64,000 nucleotides of DNA from Shewanella corallii (GTDB taxonomy: Bacteria > Pseudomonadota > Gammaproteobacteria > Enterobacterales > Shewanellaceae), in contig NZ_JAKIKT010000015.1 in the NCBI RefSeq assembly GCF_023349125.1, forward strand, positions 1-64,000, read 5' to 3'. The notes beneath the pieces are model-generated. The model did not search any database. It saw only the letters and a list, made by a program, of their open reading frames with translations, and was not told where the DNA came from. The position numbers were made by a program, and so were the translations under genes. Below, in pieces: positions 53,454 to 62,900 of the stretch. The first letter of the stretch is position 1. Every line of letters starts with the position of its first letter.

Positions 53454-54365
53454 TCAACAAACTGAGGTTTTCAGTGCGTCTTTGAAGCGTCTGGATACCG
53501 GCAGTCGTTGACCCGACTTCAGCTCCAATTCGGCATCTCCACTGGGTATAGGCTTAATTGAGCGTATCAGCGCGAATTTGACCGCATAGCTGCGGTGAAT
53601 ACGAATAAATCCCTTTGATTCAAGTTGCTGCGTCAGCTTGGTGATAGTCGCCCGCATTGGGTATACCTGATCTCCCGTGTGCAGATTGACATAGTTCCCT
53701 GACGATTCAAGCCACTCCACATCATCGAGTTGTACAATAAACTCCCGACCGAGTTTTTTTACCAATAGCTGCTCAGGCGTAGATTCAGTCCCAGAAGCGT
53801 GAGGACTGTTGATCGGCGGTTCGTCCGGCACCCGGGCTTCCCCAAGTAACTGCTGTAGCAAATAGTGATAAAGCTGGTAGGCAACGACCCAAAAAAAGAA
53901 GCCCCAGATATCTTTTCTCAGCTCATAAATCAGCTCAAACCAGCTGAAATTAAAGTTGTACTCCAGACCTTGCAGCCCATAAATCAACTCCCGCAGCAGC
54001 ACCATAATGCCGATATGGCCCAGACTGAAAACCACGCCTCCGATTGTCAGCAACATCAAGGCGAACAGGGGCGTCTGCATGCTGAACTGAGGACGTCTTA
54101 ATAACCAGAACACCAGAGGCAGCATCAGCAGAGTGCCGGTGGCGCTGGTCATTTCCCATACCCATGGCTCCCAGCTGGCAAACTCGACAACGCCCCTGCG
54201 GGTCTGTTCCATCAATACTGAACTGGCATTGATGCTGTTATTCACCAATACATAGCCAATAGCCAGCAGCGCGCCGATTGCGCCTGTATGACGTTGCCAA
54301 ATCCGTTGCAGTTCCATTTGTTTTCCGGGCACAAAGTGTTGATTTAACCTAGCAGCCGACTTCAT
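53454..54365 (-). CDS. Membrane-bound LytTR-family regulator
   Basis: About 303 residues. Four hydrophobic spans lie in residues 25-175 (for example GAIGALLAIGYVLV and GTLLMLPLVFWLLRR). A linker follows, then a LytTR DNA-binding domain in the last 100 residues (VEWLESSGNYVNLHTGDQVY, then GFIRIHRSYAV). It lacks a receiver domain, so it is a one-component membrane regulator. I start at ATG 54365; ATG 54317 is a serious alternative. It diverges from an acyltransferase gene, its probable target. Confidence 0.87.
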   Translation of the reverse strand: MKSAARLNQHFVPGKQMELQRIWQRHTGAIGALLAIGYVLVNNSINASSVLMEQTRRGVVEFASWEPWVWEMTSATGTLLMLPLVFWLLRRPQFSMQTPLFALMLLTIGGVVFSLGHIGIMVLLRELIYGLQGLEYNFNFSWFELIYELRKDIWGFFFWVVAYQLYHYLLQQLLGEARVPDEPPINSPHASGTESTPEQLLVKKLGREFIVQLDDVEWLESSGNYVNLHTGDQVYPMRATITKLTQQLESKGFIRIHRSYAVKFALIRSIKPIPSGDAELELKSGQRLPVSRRFKDALKTSVC

Positions 54366-54484
54366 CACAGTTCAACACCTTGTCCCTGAGCATCTCCGTT
54401 TGTCACTTAAAACCGACCATCCATCACTTTTGGCTGGCCGAATGATTTCTGTCAGCCAGTATGGCGAGAAACACAGGAGGTGAT

Positions 54485-55711
54485 ATGAATAACCCAATGA
54501 TCCCACAGGAACGCCGCTATGATTTGGATTGGCTCAGGATTCTGGCGTTTGCCGGTCTGATCCTGTTTCACACCGGCATGCTGTATGCCGAGAGCTGGGG
54601 CTTTCACTTTAAAAGCCACTATCTCTCATCTGAGCTGGAAAGCCTGATGTTAATCTTCTCTCCCTGGCGAATGCTGCTTATCTGGTTTGTCTCGGGGGCA
54701 GCCAGCTATTTCCTGTTCGAGAAAGCCAAAGGTTGGCGACAAAGAGGAGCCTTATCTGTAAATCGCAGCATTAGCCTGTTATTGCCTCTGCTTACCGGCT
54801 TGTGGCTCATTGTGCCAGTGCAACTTTACGCCCAAATGAGCCAGGAAGCGGGTCTGCAAATGGGGTATGGCGAGTTTTTTCTGGCATTTCTGGACTTGCA
54901 ACACCCATTGTTCAGTGACTATCAGTCTGGCGTTTGGCCCCATGTGGATGTGAATCACCTTTGGTATTTACGCACCCTGTGGGTCTATAGCTTGATATTG
55001 ATTCTGGTGGCACCGCTACTGACAAAGTGGCGTATGGGAGCGGTTTTGGCTGGCGGCTTTAGCCGTGGATTCTGGCCAATGGTATTGCTTGTGGTGGTGT
55101 TGATGGCCACTATCCGTGGGCATTTCAGTGGCGACAGCATCAGAGAGTTGCAAGGAGGTGTTTGGTTTCTGTTTGGCTTTTTACTCGCTGGGCAGGTGGC
55201 ATTCCGGGATGCTTTGGTTCACAAAGGTCCTTTGCTTGGAGGTCTGTTCACCCTGAATTTGCTGTTGATTCTTGCCGGTTACAACGGCTGGCTGGCGGCT
55301 GATGACGCAGACTATATGGGCGTGATTAGACTGGCGGTGTACTCATTGCAGCAGGTCTTGGGGGTATTGTTGATGTTGGCGTTGGCAGCGCGGTGGCTCA
55401 ACTTTGATCATCCCTGGCGCAGGCCACTGAACAATGCGGTTTATCCAAGCTATCTGGTGCATCAAAGTTTGATTATTGGACTGGCCTTTGTGGCCGCCGA
55501 CCAAGGTATGAGCCTGGTGGCAGAGTTACTTCTGGTGATTGGTGGAACCCTGGCAGGCTGTGTGTTTGTGTGTTGGCTGGGGATGAAAATCAGCTGGCTT
55601 AAACCCTTTATTGGTATGAAATGGCAGGAAAATAGCGGCAGACAAGTGACTTTACCTGCGCTGTTGGCGACACTGCTCATCCTGCCGCTGGCATGGGAGA
55701 TTCTGGTGTAG
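54485..55711 (+). CDS. Acyltransferase family 3 membrane protein
   Basis: 408 residues with about ten membrane spans. The family start RYDLDWLRILAFAGLILFHTG contains the catalytic-type His. Members acylate carbohydrates or other small groups at the membrane. The start at 54485 is fixed by an ideal AGGAGG four bases upstream; the longer frame from 54461 reads through that ribosome site. It diverges from the LytTR regulator across about 120 bases, a pairing that suggests direct control. Confidence 0.9.
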   Translation: MNNPMIPQERRYDLDWLRILAFAGLILFHTGMLYAESWGFHFKSHYLSSELESLMLIFSPWRMLLIWFVSGAASYFLFEKAKGWRQRGALSVNRSISLLLPLLTGLWLIVPVQLYAQMSQEAGLQMGYGEFFLAFLDLQHPLFSDYQSGVWPHVDVNHLWYLRTLWVYSLILILVAPLLTKWRMGAVLAGGFSRGFWPMVLLVVVLMATIRGHFSGDSIRELQGGVWFLFGFLLAGQVAFRDALVHKGPLLGGLFTLNLLLILAGYNGWLAADDADYMGVIRLAVYSLQQVLGVLLMLALAARWLNFDHPWRRPLNNAVYPSYLVHQSLIIGLAFVAADQGMSLVAELLLVIGGTLAGCVFVCWLGMKISWLKPFIGMKWQENSGRQVTLPALLATLLILPLAWEILV

Positions 55712-55827
55712 CGAGTGTGCTTTGAACTCAGCCATCTTGGTTTTGTAACGACAGCCATCGGCATACATCTGCAGATACTTAGCGTCATTCACCTTTAGTC
55801 GCTTTGTTACCTTGCTGGGTAATGAAA

Positions 55828-55851
55828 AAGCCCGCTCTCATGAGCGGGCTT
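55828..55851. terminator. Terminator of the surface lipoprotein gene
   Basis: AAGCCCGCTC/GAGCGGGCTT stem around CATG, with five T residues on the minus strand. Serves the gene ending at 55871, perhaps also the plus-strand acyltransferase. Confidence 0.88.
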
Positions 55852-55870
55852 GGTTTGTGTCACATATCGG

Positions 55871-58222
55871 TCAGTTATTCACTGAGACCTTTTTCCACAC
55901 TTCGCCCAGCACTTCTCCGCCGGTTCCGTCCATTTCTGCCCAGTCGGCTTCTTCCATATAGGTTTTAACAGAGGCGTAGTCGCCGGACATCTCTACCAGA
56001 CCCATATAAAAGCGCAGTGCGACAGTGTCATTTTCATCAGTGACTTCCAGCACGACCTCGTCCTGATCTGTCATGCTCCAGGTAAATGACTCTGTGGCAT
56101 CTTCGGTACCGTCTTCGTTATAGTCAGTGAAGCTACCCACGCCCTCGGCATCGAATTCCACCAGAGTTTCCAGCGTGCCATCAGGCTCATAGATCTTATA
56201 CTGGCTGCCGGTAACGCCCTCTTCGGTAAATACTGCGGTATTGTCACCGCGGCAATCACTCGTCAGACTGCGGAACTCAGTCAGGGTTTTCAGGGTGGAA
56301 AGATCAGGTCGATCATTCTCATCATCCCAATCTGAATCACCTGTAGTACAGGCGCTCAAAGCTGGCGGCTCAGTGCCGGGGTTCAGCAGGCTCAGATCCA
56401 CATTATCTATGATGTCGTTCTTGGCGGTGACATTGAAAATCACCTCGTCATCAAAACTGGTACCAGCCGGAACAAAGTCACCCTGACGCACCGCGCCCTG
56501 ATACTCAGACAACAGATACTCGCCATCGTCGTCTCTGTTGCCAAACTCAATCACATCGTCCGGCAATGCCATCAGTGCCAGCGTGACTCCGGATACTGTC
56601 TCCTGACGCCAGGTTCCTGTGCCATATGCGTGGGCTGATTGCACATACTGACCTGTGCTGTCTTCACGCCACTTCACCAGGTAATAATTCACCACGCCGC
56701 CTTCGACCAGCTCAGCCAGAATATTGTCCTGACCATCCCAGGCAACATAAGGCCCAACCAGGTTTTCAATGCTGCCATCTGAGGCGGTGGCTGAAATCAG
56801 TGAAGCCAGGGTGATAGCCGGGCCATCTTCGCTATCCGCTGTACGTGACCAAACACTGTTACACAGGCCTTCGACCATCTCATCCTCAGGACAATCATCC
56901 CAATAGTAGAGTGAGTAAAGGTCGTTGACTGTGGTCGCTTCAATCTCAAAGGCTTTGGCACCTTCGGCAAAAGTCTGCGCCTCAGGAATCACTTTGTGCC
57001 ACACCCAGGTGTTCTCGTGATCTTGCAACAACAGCTTGGTATTCAAGCCTTCCAGAGCAATCTCTTCGGCACTCAGCACTTCGCTGTCTCCGGGGAAATC
57101 TTTGTTGGTCAGAGTGATGGTGCCATCTTCGCCCAGCGTGGTGATCTCAAATTGATCATTCACCAGTTGCCAGCCATCCTCACCCAACACCAGATCCTTG
57201 TAAGTGTTGGTAGACTCGACAAACTCTCCGTCCATCAGGCTGTATTCCACTTCTGTGGTGGTCGTGGTATCGGCGTCATACATAATGCTGCCGTAATCCA
57301 GGTACAGGCCGTCGGTGTCATAGTTACCGTCAAACCAGAAAATACCTGTATCACTGACTTCAGCGACCAGATTGGCTGCCGCAGCATTGGCCTGAGCATT
57401 CATCACATCAACCTGATCTTCCAGAGTGTCACCATCGACGCCCGTGGATTCGGTCACGGTATCAGACTCTGCTACTGCATCCGGGTCAAAGTCATCACCT
57501 GCAGCTTCCACTTCATCAACAATGGTATCCAGCGAGTCGACAACGGTATCGACAATCAGGGTCAGCAGATCATCTGCGGAGATATTGGCTGCATCGGCAG
57601 CTTCCTGAACCGTAGCCAGATTGTTGGCCATTACCCTGGCGGTCACCTGAGCAACCTGGTGCATCTGAGCAAATTCAGTTTGCTGCTCTTCGGTCAACTC
57701 AGAGTTGGCCTGAGCTGCGATAAAGTCTTCGCTCAAAGCCTGAGTGGTATCCAGTAGCTCCTGGATCCGGGCTTCAGCTTCTTCCGAGGTATTCCCCAGA
57801 TCTATCTGGCTTTGCACCATGGTGGTCAATGGGCTGACAAACTCGTAGCCTACAGGGGCGGTTAACGAGTAAGGCGATGACACAGTTTCGCCGGTATCCT
57901 CATCCACCACATCAGCCGTCACTTCGACCAGCAGAGGATAGCTGTCGATCTGCTCTTGAGTCGCTTCCAGCTCAAAGTCACCACCTGCTTCAGAGGTTGC
58001 CGAAGGCTCGCCATCATCACAGGTTTTATTTTCGTTAAGGTCCAGACAAACCTTGGCACCCACAAGATATCCATCAGCCACTTTACCGGACAACGTCGGG
58101 CTGGGAGCTGGAGGCGGAGTTGGGGGGGGTTCCTGGGTTGGGGTTTCCGTGCTGTCGCTGCCGCCACAGGCTGCGAGCACAGTGGCCAATGAGCCGGCCA
58201 GCGCTAGTTTGCGATATTCCAT
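55871..58222 (-). CDS. Large acidic surface lipoprotein of unknown function
   Basis: A 783-residue lipoprotein with the lipobox in ATVLAACGGSDS, a Pro-rich spacer, then a Ca-binding-like KVCLDLNENKTCDDGEP segment (about residue 58) resembling the bacterial surface beta-domains that follow such linkers. A helical, Ala- and Glu-rich region covers about 150-300, and a beta-rich C-terminal part has paired cysteines. It is strongly acidic. I do not recognise a catalytic motif. It stands alone, with a 435-base gap upstream. Confidence 0.8.
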   Translation of the reverse strand: MEYRKLALAGSLATVLAACGGSDSTETPTQEPPPTPPPAPSPTLSGKVADGYLVGAKVCLDLNENKTCDDGEPSATSEAGGDFELEATQEQIDSYPLLVEVTADVVDEDTGETVSSPYSLTAPVGYEFVSPLTTMVQSQIDLGNTSEEAEARIQELLDTTQALSEDFIAAQANSELTEEQQTEFAQMHQVAQVTARVMANNLATVQEAADAANISADDLLTLIVDTVVDSLDTIVDEVEAAGDDFDPDAVAESDTVTESTGVDGDTLEDQVDVMNAQANAAAANLVAEVSDTGIFWFDGNYDTDGLYLDYGSIMYDADTTTTTEVEYSLMDGEFVESTNTYKDLVLGEDGWQLVNDQFEITTLGEDGTITLTNKDFPGDSEVLSAEEIALEGLNTKLLLQDHENTWVWHKVIPEAQTFAEGAKAFEIEATTVNDLYSLYYWDDCPEDEMVEGLCNSVWSRTADSEDGPAITLASLISATASDGSIENLVGPYVAWDGQDNILAELVEGGVVNYYLVKWREDSTGQYVQSAHAYGTGTWRQETVSGVTLALMALPDDVIEFGNRDDDGEYLLSEYQGAVRQGDFVPAGTSFDDEVIFNVTAKNDIIDNVDLSLLNPGTEPPALSACTTGDSDWDDENDRPDLSTLKTLTEFRSLTSDCRGDNTAVFTEEGVTGSQYKIYEPDGTLETLVEFDAEGVGSFTDYNEDGTEDATESFTWSMTDQDEVVLEVTDENDTVALRFYMGLVEMSGDYASVKTYMEEADWAEMDGTGGEVLGEVWKKVSVNN

Positions 58223-58657
58223 GTACCTTTTGACTCCATTTTGGGTATTAACTCCATGTTCATGACGGATTGAATGGGTTCTTACTCTGATTGGTACTGC
58301 TGCAGAGCCTGAGTTTCCGAAATGAACTCATAAACTGTAGTCAAGGAACCGGGGTTTTGTATTTGAAAGCTTATGAAAGGTCTTGAAAGCCAGTCTGGGT
58401 CAGCCATAAGTGAGAGGTTCGACAAACAAAGAGGGAGGTTTTATCTCAATAGTCGATGCTGCTGTTAGTGGCTGAACCAAGAGAGCGGGAAATATTCAGG
58501 ATCAAAATTCTTGTCATATCGACCGATAAGTCTTAGGCCTTATCTACATTCATTGCCAATACATGTATTCATCAGGTTATTAACCCAACGTAGAAGAGTA
58601 AGTTGGTGCATGGCCGATCAATGTGGCTGATCAGGCCATTTTTGGAGGATGATACCT
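58223..58657. promoter_or_regulatory. Divergent intergenic region with operator-like palindromes
   Basis: 435 bases without a gene. It holds GATAAG(8)CTTATC at 58525-58544 and the perfect palindrome AATACATGTATT at 58558-58569. A hairpin at about 58609-58638 pairs TGGCCGATCA with TGATCAGGCCA (one bulge), directly before the GGAGG of the outer-membrane protein gene. These could be operator sites and a 5'-leader structure. No clear -35/-10 pair was found. Confidence 0.4.
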
Positions 58658-59164
58658 ATGAAGTTTATAACGACAGCCGCCGCAGCAATGATGCTGATGG
58701 CGCCATCGGTTTTTGCCAATGGTTACCTGGGCGGTCAGTTTAACTATGTGGACGCTGAGACAGGTTCTGGTGGTGTGAGACTGCCAGGTGTGAGTTTCCT
58801 TACCGGTTATCAATACAATGATTACCTTGGTCTTGAAGCCAGAATCGGCGTTGGTGTGGGGGATGACAGCAACACAGCCAATGGTACCAAGGTGGAATAT
58901 GAACTGGACTATTACTATGGTGGCTATCTGGTAGGGACTGTGCCCCTGACAGAGAGTTTTGATCTCTACGCGCTGGCGGGCTATGCCAAGGCCGAGGCCA
59001 CTGTTAAAGCCAATGGCACCAGTGTAAAAGGTGATGACAGCAAGTTCAGTTATGGTGGTGGTCTGAAATGGAACGCTAACCGCAATTGGACCTTCAGTGC
59101 AGAATACCTGATGCTGGTGGAAGATATGGACTCAGTGAACGTGGGCATCACTTACAGATTCTGA
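58658..59164 (+). CDS. Outer-membrane beta-barrel protein
   Basis: 168 residues with signal peptide MKFITTAAAAMMLMAPSVFA. The mature chain has alternating beta strands (GYLGGQFNYVDAE, YGGYLVGTVPL, FSYGGGLKWNANRNW) and ends in the aromatic ITYRF typical of outer-membrane insertion. It resembles the small eight-stranded OmpA/OmpW-like porin-fold proteins. The start is ATG 58658, nine bases after GGAGG; the ATG at 58649 abuts that ribosome site and is unlikely. Confidence 0.9.
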   Translation: MKFITTAAAAMMLMAPSVFANGYLGGQFNYVDAETGSGGVRLPGVSFLTGYQYNDYLGLEARIGVGVGDDSNTANGTKVEYELDYYYGGYLVGTVPLTESFDLYALAGYAKAEATVKANGTSVKGDDSKFSYGGGLKWNANRNWTFSAEYLMLVEDMDSVNVGITYRF

Positions 59165-59183
59165 GACTAATCTTAACCCCATG

Positions 59184-59209
59184 AAAAGAGGCGCATAGCG
59201 CCTCTTTTT
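59184..59209 (+). terminator. Terminator after the beta-barrel gene
   Basis: AAAAGAGGCGC/GCGCCTCTTTTT with a short loop. It can also act on the minus strand for the DUF2955 gene. Confidence 0.92.
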
Positions 59210-59226
59210 AATAATCCAAATCCTGA

Positions 59227-60231
59227 CTAAGAACTGACTTTCTGCGACTTTGCCGGTTGCAGCAGCACCAACACCATCATTCCCAGTATCACCGCAGCGA
59301 GAATCGAGCCAAAGCGAACCGCATCTTCGCTCACACCACTGAAGCCTGTGGCCGTCAGGCCGTAGAAAATCAGCACCACATAGCTGGAGTACATCAGCTG
59401 AATGCCGTTGTAACTGGCTTTGCGGTCAACCGCCCGGCACCCCATCAACAATGAACACACAACCGTTGCTCCCAGGCTGGCAATACTGTTGGTCTGCAGT
59501 ACGTTGAAAATCAGCGGTGGCACGGCGTAAAGCAAGCTGGCATAGGTCGCCAACAGGCGGCGCAATCCATAGGTATGACCCGCTATTGGGTTGGGGTCCT
59601 TAAGGATAAGCGCCACCACCACAGTGATAATAGTGCTTTGGGCCAGATTCAGGTTAATAGTCACCACCAGGGTGAGCATAATAAACAGGGTTTTAAGTAC
59701 CAGCAGCAGGGTCGGGATCTCCCTGTGCTCCGCTTCGGCAGTCGGAGGAAAAGTCGATAATGGTTCGCCTCCGGGAAACAGAAAATAGGCCAGGTACGCG
59801 GTGAAGCCGGCAATCAACAAATTCTTCAGCAGTGCTCCGGGAATACTGCTGACATCAATTCCTTTCTGCTTGAAGAACACAGCGATCATCGAGGTCGAAA
59901 CAATCAGCAAAATCGCCAGCAGATCCTGTGGGTTCTCGTGGGTACGCTGCATACACCAGTAGAAAGCCCCAAACAGTGCAAAGTAATAGACCACAGGTTG
60001 GTCGAAAAGCACGACACTCAGGATGCCCTGAAACCAGGAGGTGGCATACAGCACTGCCCCCATTAATATCACCATAATTAATGGTGGCGGCTCATGGGTA
60101 GTGGTCAGAAACACTGCGCACATGGCTGGAGCCAGCAGGGGTAAATCTGTACCGAATATATGTTGCCAAAACAGCAGGAGTACCGGAAATACCGCTACCC
60201 TGATAATGGCATTGGCGGGTCTACGAGACAT
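59227..60231 (-). CDS. DUF2955 inner-membrane protein (efflux partner)
   Basis: 334 residues with nine to eleven spans in two blocks (for example LLLFWQHIFGTDLPLLAPAM and TGFSGVSEDAVRFGSILAAVILG). DUF2955 proteins resemble the membrane part of aromatic-acid exporters of the AaeB/FUSC type and occur with HlyD-type adaptors, as here. The start overlaps the end of the HlyD gene by 11 bases. The substrate is unknown. Confidence 0.87.
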   Translation of the reverse strand: MSRRPANAIIRVAVFPVLLLFWQHIFGTDLPLLAPAMCAVFLTTTHEPPPLIMVILMGAVLYATSWFQGILSVVLFDQPVVYYFALFGAFYWCMQRTHENPQDLLAILLIVSTSMIAVFFKQKGIDVSSIPGALLKNLLIAGFTAYLAYFLFPGGEPLSTFPPTAEAEHREIPTLLLVLKTLFIMLTLVVTINLNLAQSTIITVVVALILKDPNPIAGHTYGLRRLLATYASLLYAVPPLIFNVLQTNSIASLGATVVCSLLMGCRAVDRKASYNGIQLMYSSYVVLIFYGLTATGFSGVSEDAVRFGSILAAVILGMMVLVLLQPAKSQKVSS

Positions 60232-61336
60232 AAGTCAGGTAACTCCATATCCAGGTCCACACATCCAGCAGACGTTCACCTATGTACGACTCACCGGGGA
60301 AGAAGCTCACAGTCACCCGGCCGCTGTAGCGCAGGCTGACTCCTTCAGGTAGAGAGTCCAGTTTAATATTGACCGGAAAACGCTGGGCATCAGGGCTGAC
60401 AGTAGGTGAGTCCAACAGGCCGTTGGCGCTGTTCACCTGCAGGCTGCCGTTCCCGCTGCTGCCCCAGCCTATGGTCGTGACTGCGCCGGTGAAGATCTGT
60501 CCCGGATAGGCATCGAACACCAGCTTAACGGGGATCCCCTGTTTCAGGTGGGCCAGTGAATTCTCTGTCACCATGGCAGTCACCCACAGGTGACTGTTGT
60601 TGACGTAAGTCATCAGGGGCTGGCCTGCACCGGCATAGTTACCGGCCGCCAGATTCATATTGGTTACAACCCCGGCGGCGGGCGCCGTGATATTGGTGTA
60701 GGACAAATTCAGCAGGGCTTGTTCAAGCTTATTCAATGCCGACTGAATTTGGGGATTGTTTTCGGTTTGTGGCCCCAGAGCTTGCTTGGCTTTTTCCAGT
60801 GCGGCAGTGGCCTGACTCAGGTTGGCCTGAGCTGTCTCCAGCGATGCTGAGCTGTCATCCAGATCCGCTTTACTGATAAGCCCGGTCCGGGCCAGCTCTT
60901 TATTGCGCTCGTAATGCTGTCTGGCATTATCCACTTTTACTCTGGCAGCGACCTCTGTGGCTTTGGCGGCATTGATGGCGGCCGAGTCAGCGTTGAATGA
61001 TTGGGTAGTCTGCTGCAGGGCCAGTCTGGCGGCTTTCACATTCAGCTCAAAAGGGTGCTTGTCTATCTGCACCAGTGACTGTCCCTGAGTCACCTGAGAG
61101 TTGTCCGTCACCAGTACCTGCGCAACAGGACCAGATACCTGAGGAGTAATTCGCACTATCTGACCATTAACCCGCCCCTCATCAGTCATAGGGGTCATCC
61201 GGTCGGCCCACAGGCTGTATAGCCAGAGGCAGAACACCGCCAGAAAGATGTAATAAGTGAACTTTCTGGCCTGACTGCTTCCCTCGTTTTTATCCTCTTT
61301 GGGGGCGTCGGCTTTTGTTTCGGTGGCATCTGTCAT
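60221..61336 (-). CDS. HlyD/EmrA-type periplasmic adaptor
   Basis: 371 residues. A cytoplasmic Lys/Glu-rich start and one span (about residues 27-45, YYIFLAVFCLWLYSLW) are followed by biotinyl-lipoyl-like half motifs (NGQIVRITPQVSGPVAQVLV and ITAPAAGVVTNMNLAAGNY) flanking a long coiled coil, then a beta-barrel domain. It links the DUF2955 protein to the outer membrane. Its ATG overlaps the stop of a 44-residue frame upstream (ATGA). Confidence 0.92.
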   Translation of the reverse strand: MTDATETKADAPKEDKNEGSSQARKFTYYIFLAVFCLWLYSLWADRMTPMTDEGRVNGQIVRITPQVSGPVAQVLVTDNSQVTQGQSLVQIDKHPFELNVKAARLALQQTTQSFNADSAAINAAKATEVAARVKVDNARQHYERNKELARTGLISKADLDDSSASLETAQANLSQATAALEKAKQALGPQTENNPQIQSALNKLEQALLNLSYTNITAPAAGVVTNMNLAAGNYAGAGQPLMTYVNNSHLWVTAMVTENSLAHLKQGIPVKLVFDAYPGQIFTGAVTTIGWGSSGNGSLQVNSANGLLDSPTVSPDAQRFPVNIKLDSLPEGVSLRYSGRVTVSFFPGESYIGERLLDVWTWIWSYLTYVS

Positions 61337-61467
61337 CGGGGTTCTCCGTCTGCTACGGGTGTATCAAAAATACTGACTTTTATATAGATAATTTGTTTCT
61401 TGGTTCTGACCTCCACCATCAGGGTGACCACCAGAGCAAACAGTCCAACCAAATAACACTGTGGCAT
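61333..61467 (-). CDS. Small membrane peptide coupled to the HlyD gene
   Basis: A 44-residue frame starting MPQCYLVGLFALVVTLMVEV, one predicted membrane span, then a basic stretch (RTKKQ) and ending VADGEPR. The stop overlaps the HlyD start codon as ATGA, the usual sign of translational coupling. The start has no strong ribosome site (an in-frame TTG at 61473 is also possible). DUF2955/HlyD and AaeAB-type pumps often have a small membrane subunit upstream, which supports this call. Confidence 0.5.
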   Translation of the reverse strand: MPQCYLVGLFALVVTLMVEVRTKKQIIYIKVSIFDTPVADGEPR

Positions 61468-61791
61468 TGTCAATTGTCATGCGCAGCAGATTTGGAATAT
61501 CTGGTTTGAAAGGGAAGGAAACTTTCATTTGCTTACAAAACGGCTTGGTCGTGTTCAGATCCAGAATAATGCCGTGAATAACCTGGGTAAGCCTTCTCAA
61601 ACAGTGTCTCAAATATTAAAAGCCTGCTGCCCATTTTTAAGGTTAAATATGGTTAACGGGAAACAATCAGTTGTAACAAGAGAAATACTGGTTGAAAGCA
61701 CTTGTATATACACCTTGTCGGCCAGGGAAATTGCACTAGCTAATTGAGCTTCAGCCCCTTGGCGGGCAAATACAAAAACAGGGAGAGCACT
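61468..61791. other. Intergenic region, HlyD operon / phosphoesterase-like gene
   Basis: About 320 AT-rich bases. It must carry divergent promoters for the efflux operon and the secreted protein gene. I see no RNA gene or convincing promoter pair. Confidence 0.4.
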
Positions 61792-62850
61792 ATGTGGGTC
61801 CGGACTGTCTTGTCTATGACATCATTATTGGGTGTCGCTATCAGTTCTGCGGTGGCCAATCCAGCAATTGAACCCGGAGATCAAGCCAGAACCAGTGACT
61901 TCAGCTTTGCGCTGGTGGCTGACTCTCCTTACGGTGATGACAATATTCCCGCCTTCCAACGTGTGATTGAAGATATCAATGGCGATACCCGGGTAAAGCT
62001 GGTGATGCATGCTGGCGATATCAAATCCGGCTCCACTAAATGCAGTGACGAGCGGATACGGGCCAGGTTTGAGCAGATCCAAACCATCAAACCTCCCGTG
62101 ATTTATACCCCGGGCGATAATGAGTGGACCGATTGCCACAGGCCCAAAGCAGGCCGTTTTAATCCGGTGGAGCGTCTGGCCTTTTTGCGTAAGGTGTTTT
62201 TCCCTGTACCTGGTCAGACGTTGGGCGTCAGCCCCATGGCGGTCACAACGCAGGCCAAATCCCCGGGCTTTAAACCCTTTGTGGAAAACGTCATGTTTGA
62301 ACAGGCGGGTGTGGTGTTCTCAACCCAGCATCTGGTGGGCAGTAATAACAACCTCAAACCCTGGTCAGGTATAGATGCCAAAGACTCGGCCAAAAAGCCC
62401 AGAGCTGAGCGTCTGGCTGAATATCAGCAGCGCAATGCCGCTTCCCTCGACTGGCTCGACAAAACCTTTGCCAGGGCTAAAAGCAGTAATGCCCGAGGTG
62501 TGGTTATTATGATCCACGCCAACCCCAATATCGAAGATGATTTCACCTCCAAAAAACGAGCAGGCTTTAACGACTACCTGAACAAGCTGTTTGCTCTGAC
62601 TGGTGACTTTAATAAGCCGGTGCTCCTGCTCCATGGCGATAAGCATGTGTTCTTCATTGATAAACCCAAACTGGTGCCCTGGTATAAGGATGGTGATGCG
62701 CTTACCGCTTTCAATACCCAGCATTTCTTACCCAACCTCACCCGGGTGCAGGGGTTTGGCGACACACCTCAGCATTGGGTGAAGATCACCATTAATGGGG
62801 AAGGGGAGGAGTTGTTTACTGTGGTGCCGCAGATAGTTGAGGGAAATTGA
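61792..62850 (+). CDS. Secreted metallophosphoesterase-like protein
   Basis: 352 residues with a cleavable signal peptide (VLSMTSLLGVAISSAVANPA). Metallophosphoesterase-type metal ligands appear in order: ALVADSPYGDD, HAGDIKSGST, YTPGDNEWTDC, MIHANPN and LLHGDKHVF. It is probably a periplasmic phosphoesterase, substrate unknown. The ATG at 61792 after GGGAG is chosen; the frame from 61744 has no ribosome site and would mask the signal peptide. Confidence 0.85.
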   Translation: MWVRTVLSMTSLLGVAISSAVANPAIEPGDQARTSDFSFALVADSPYGDDNIPAFQRVIEDINGDTRVKLVMHAGDIKSGSTKCSDERIRARFEQIQTIKPPVIYTPGDNEWTDCHRPKAGRFNPVERLAFLRKVFFPVPGQTLGVSPMAVTTQAKSPGFKPFVENVMFEQAGVVFSTQHLVGSNNNLKPWSGIDAKDSAKKPRAERLAEYQQRNAASLDWLDKTFARAKSSNARGVVIMIHANPNIEDDFTSKKRAGFNDYLNKLFALTGDFNKPVLLLHGDKHVFFIDKPKLVPWYKDGDALTAFNTQHFLPNLTRVQGFGDTPQHWVKITINGEGEELFTVVPQIVEGN

Positions 62851-62900
62851 TTTCCTGTCCTCCCTCGGACTGAAGTTGGGCTCCGCCTCAAACCCGTTTC

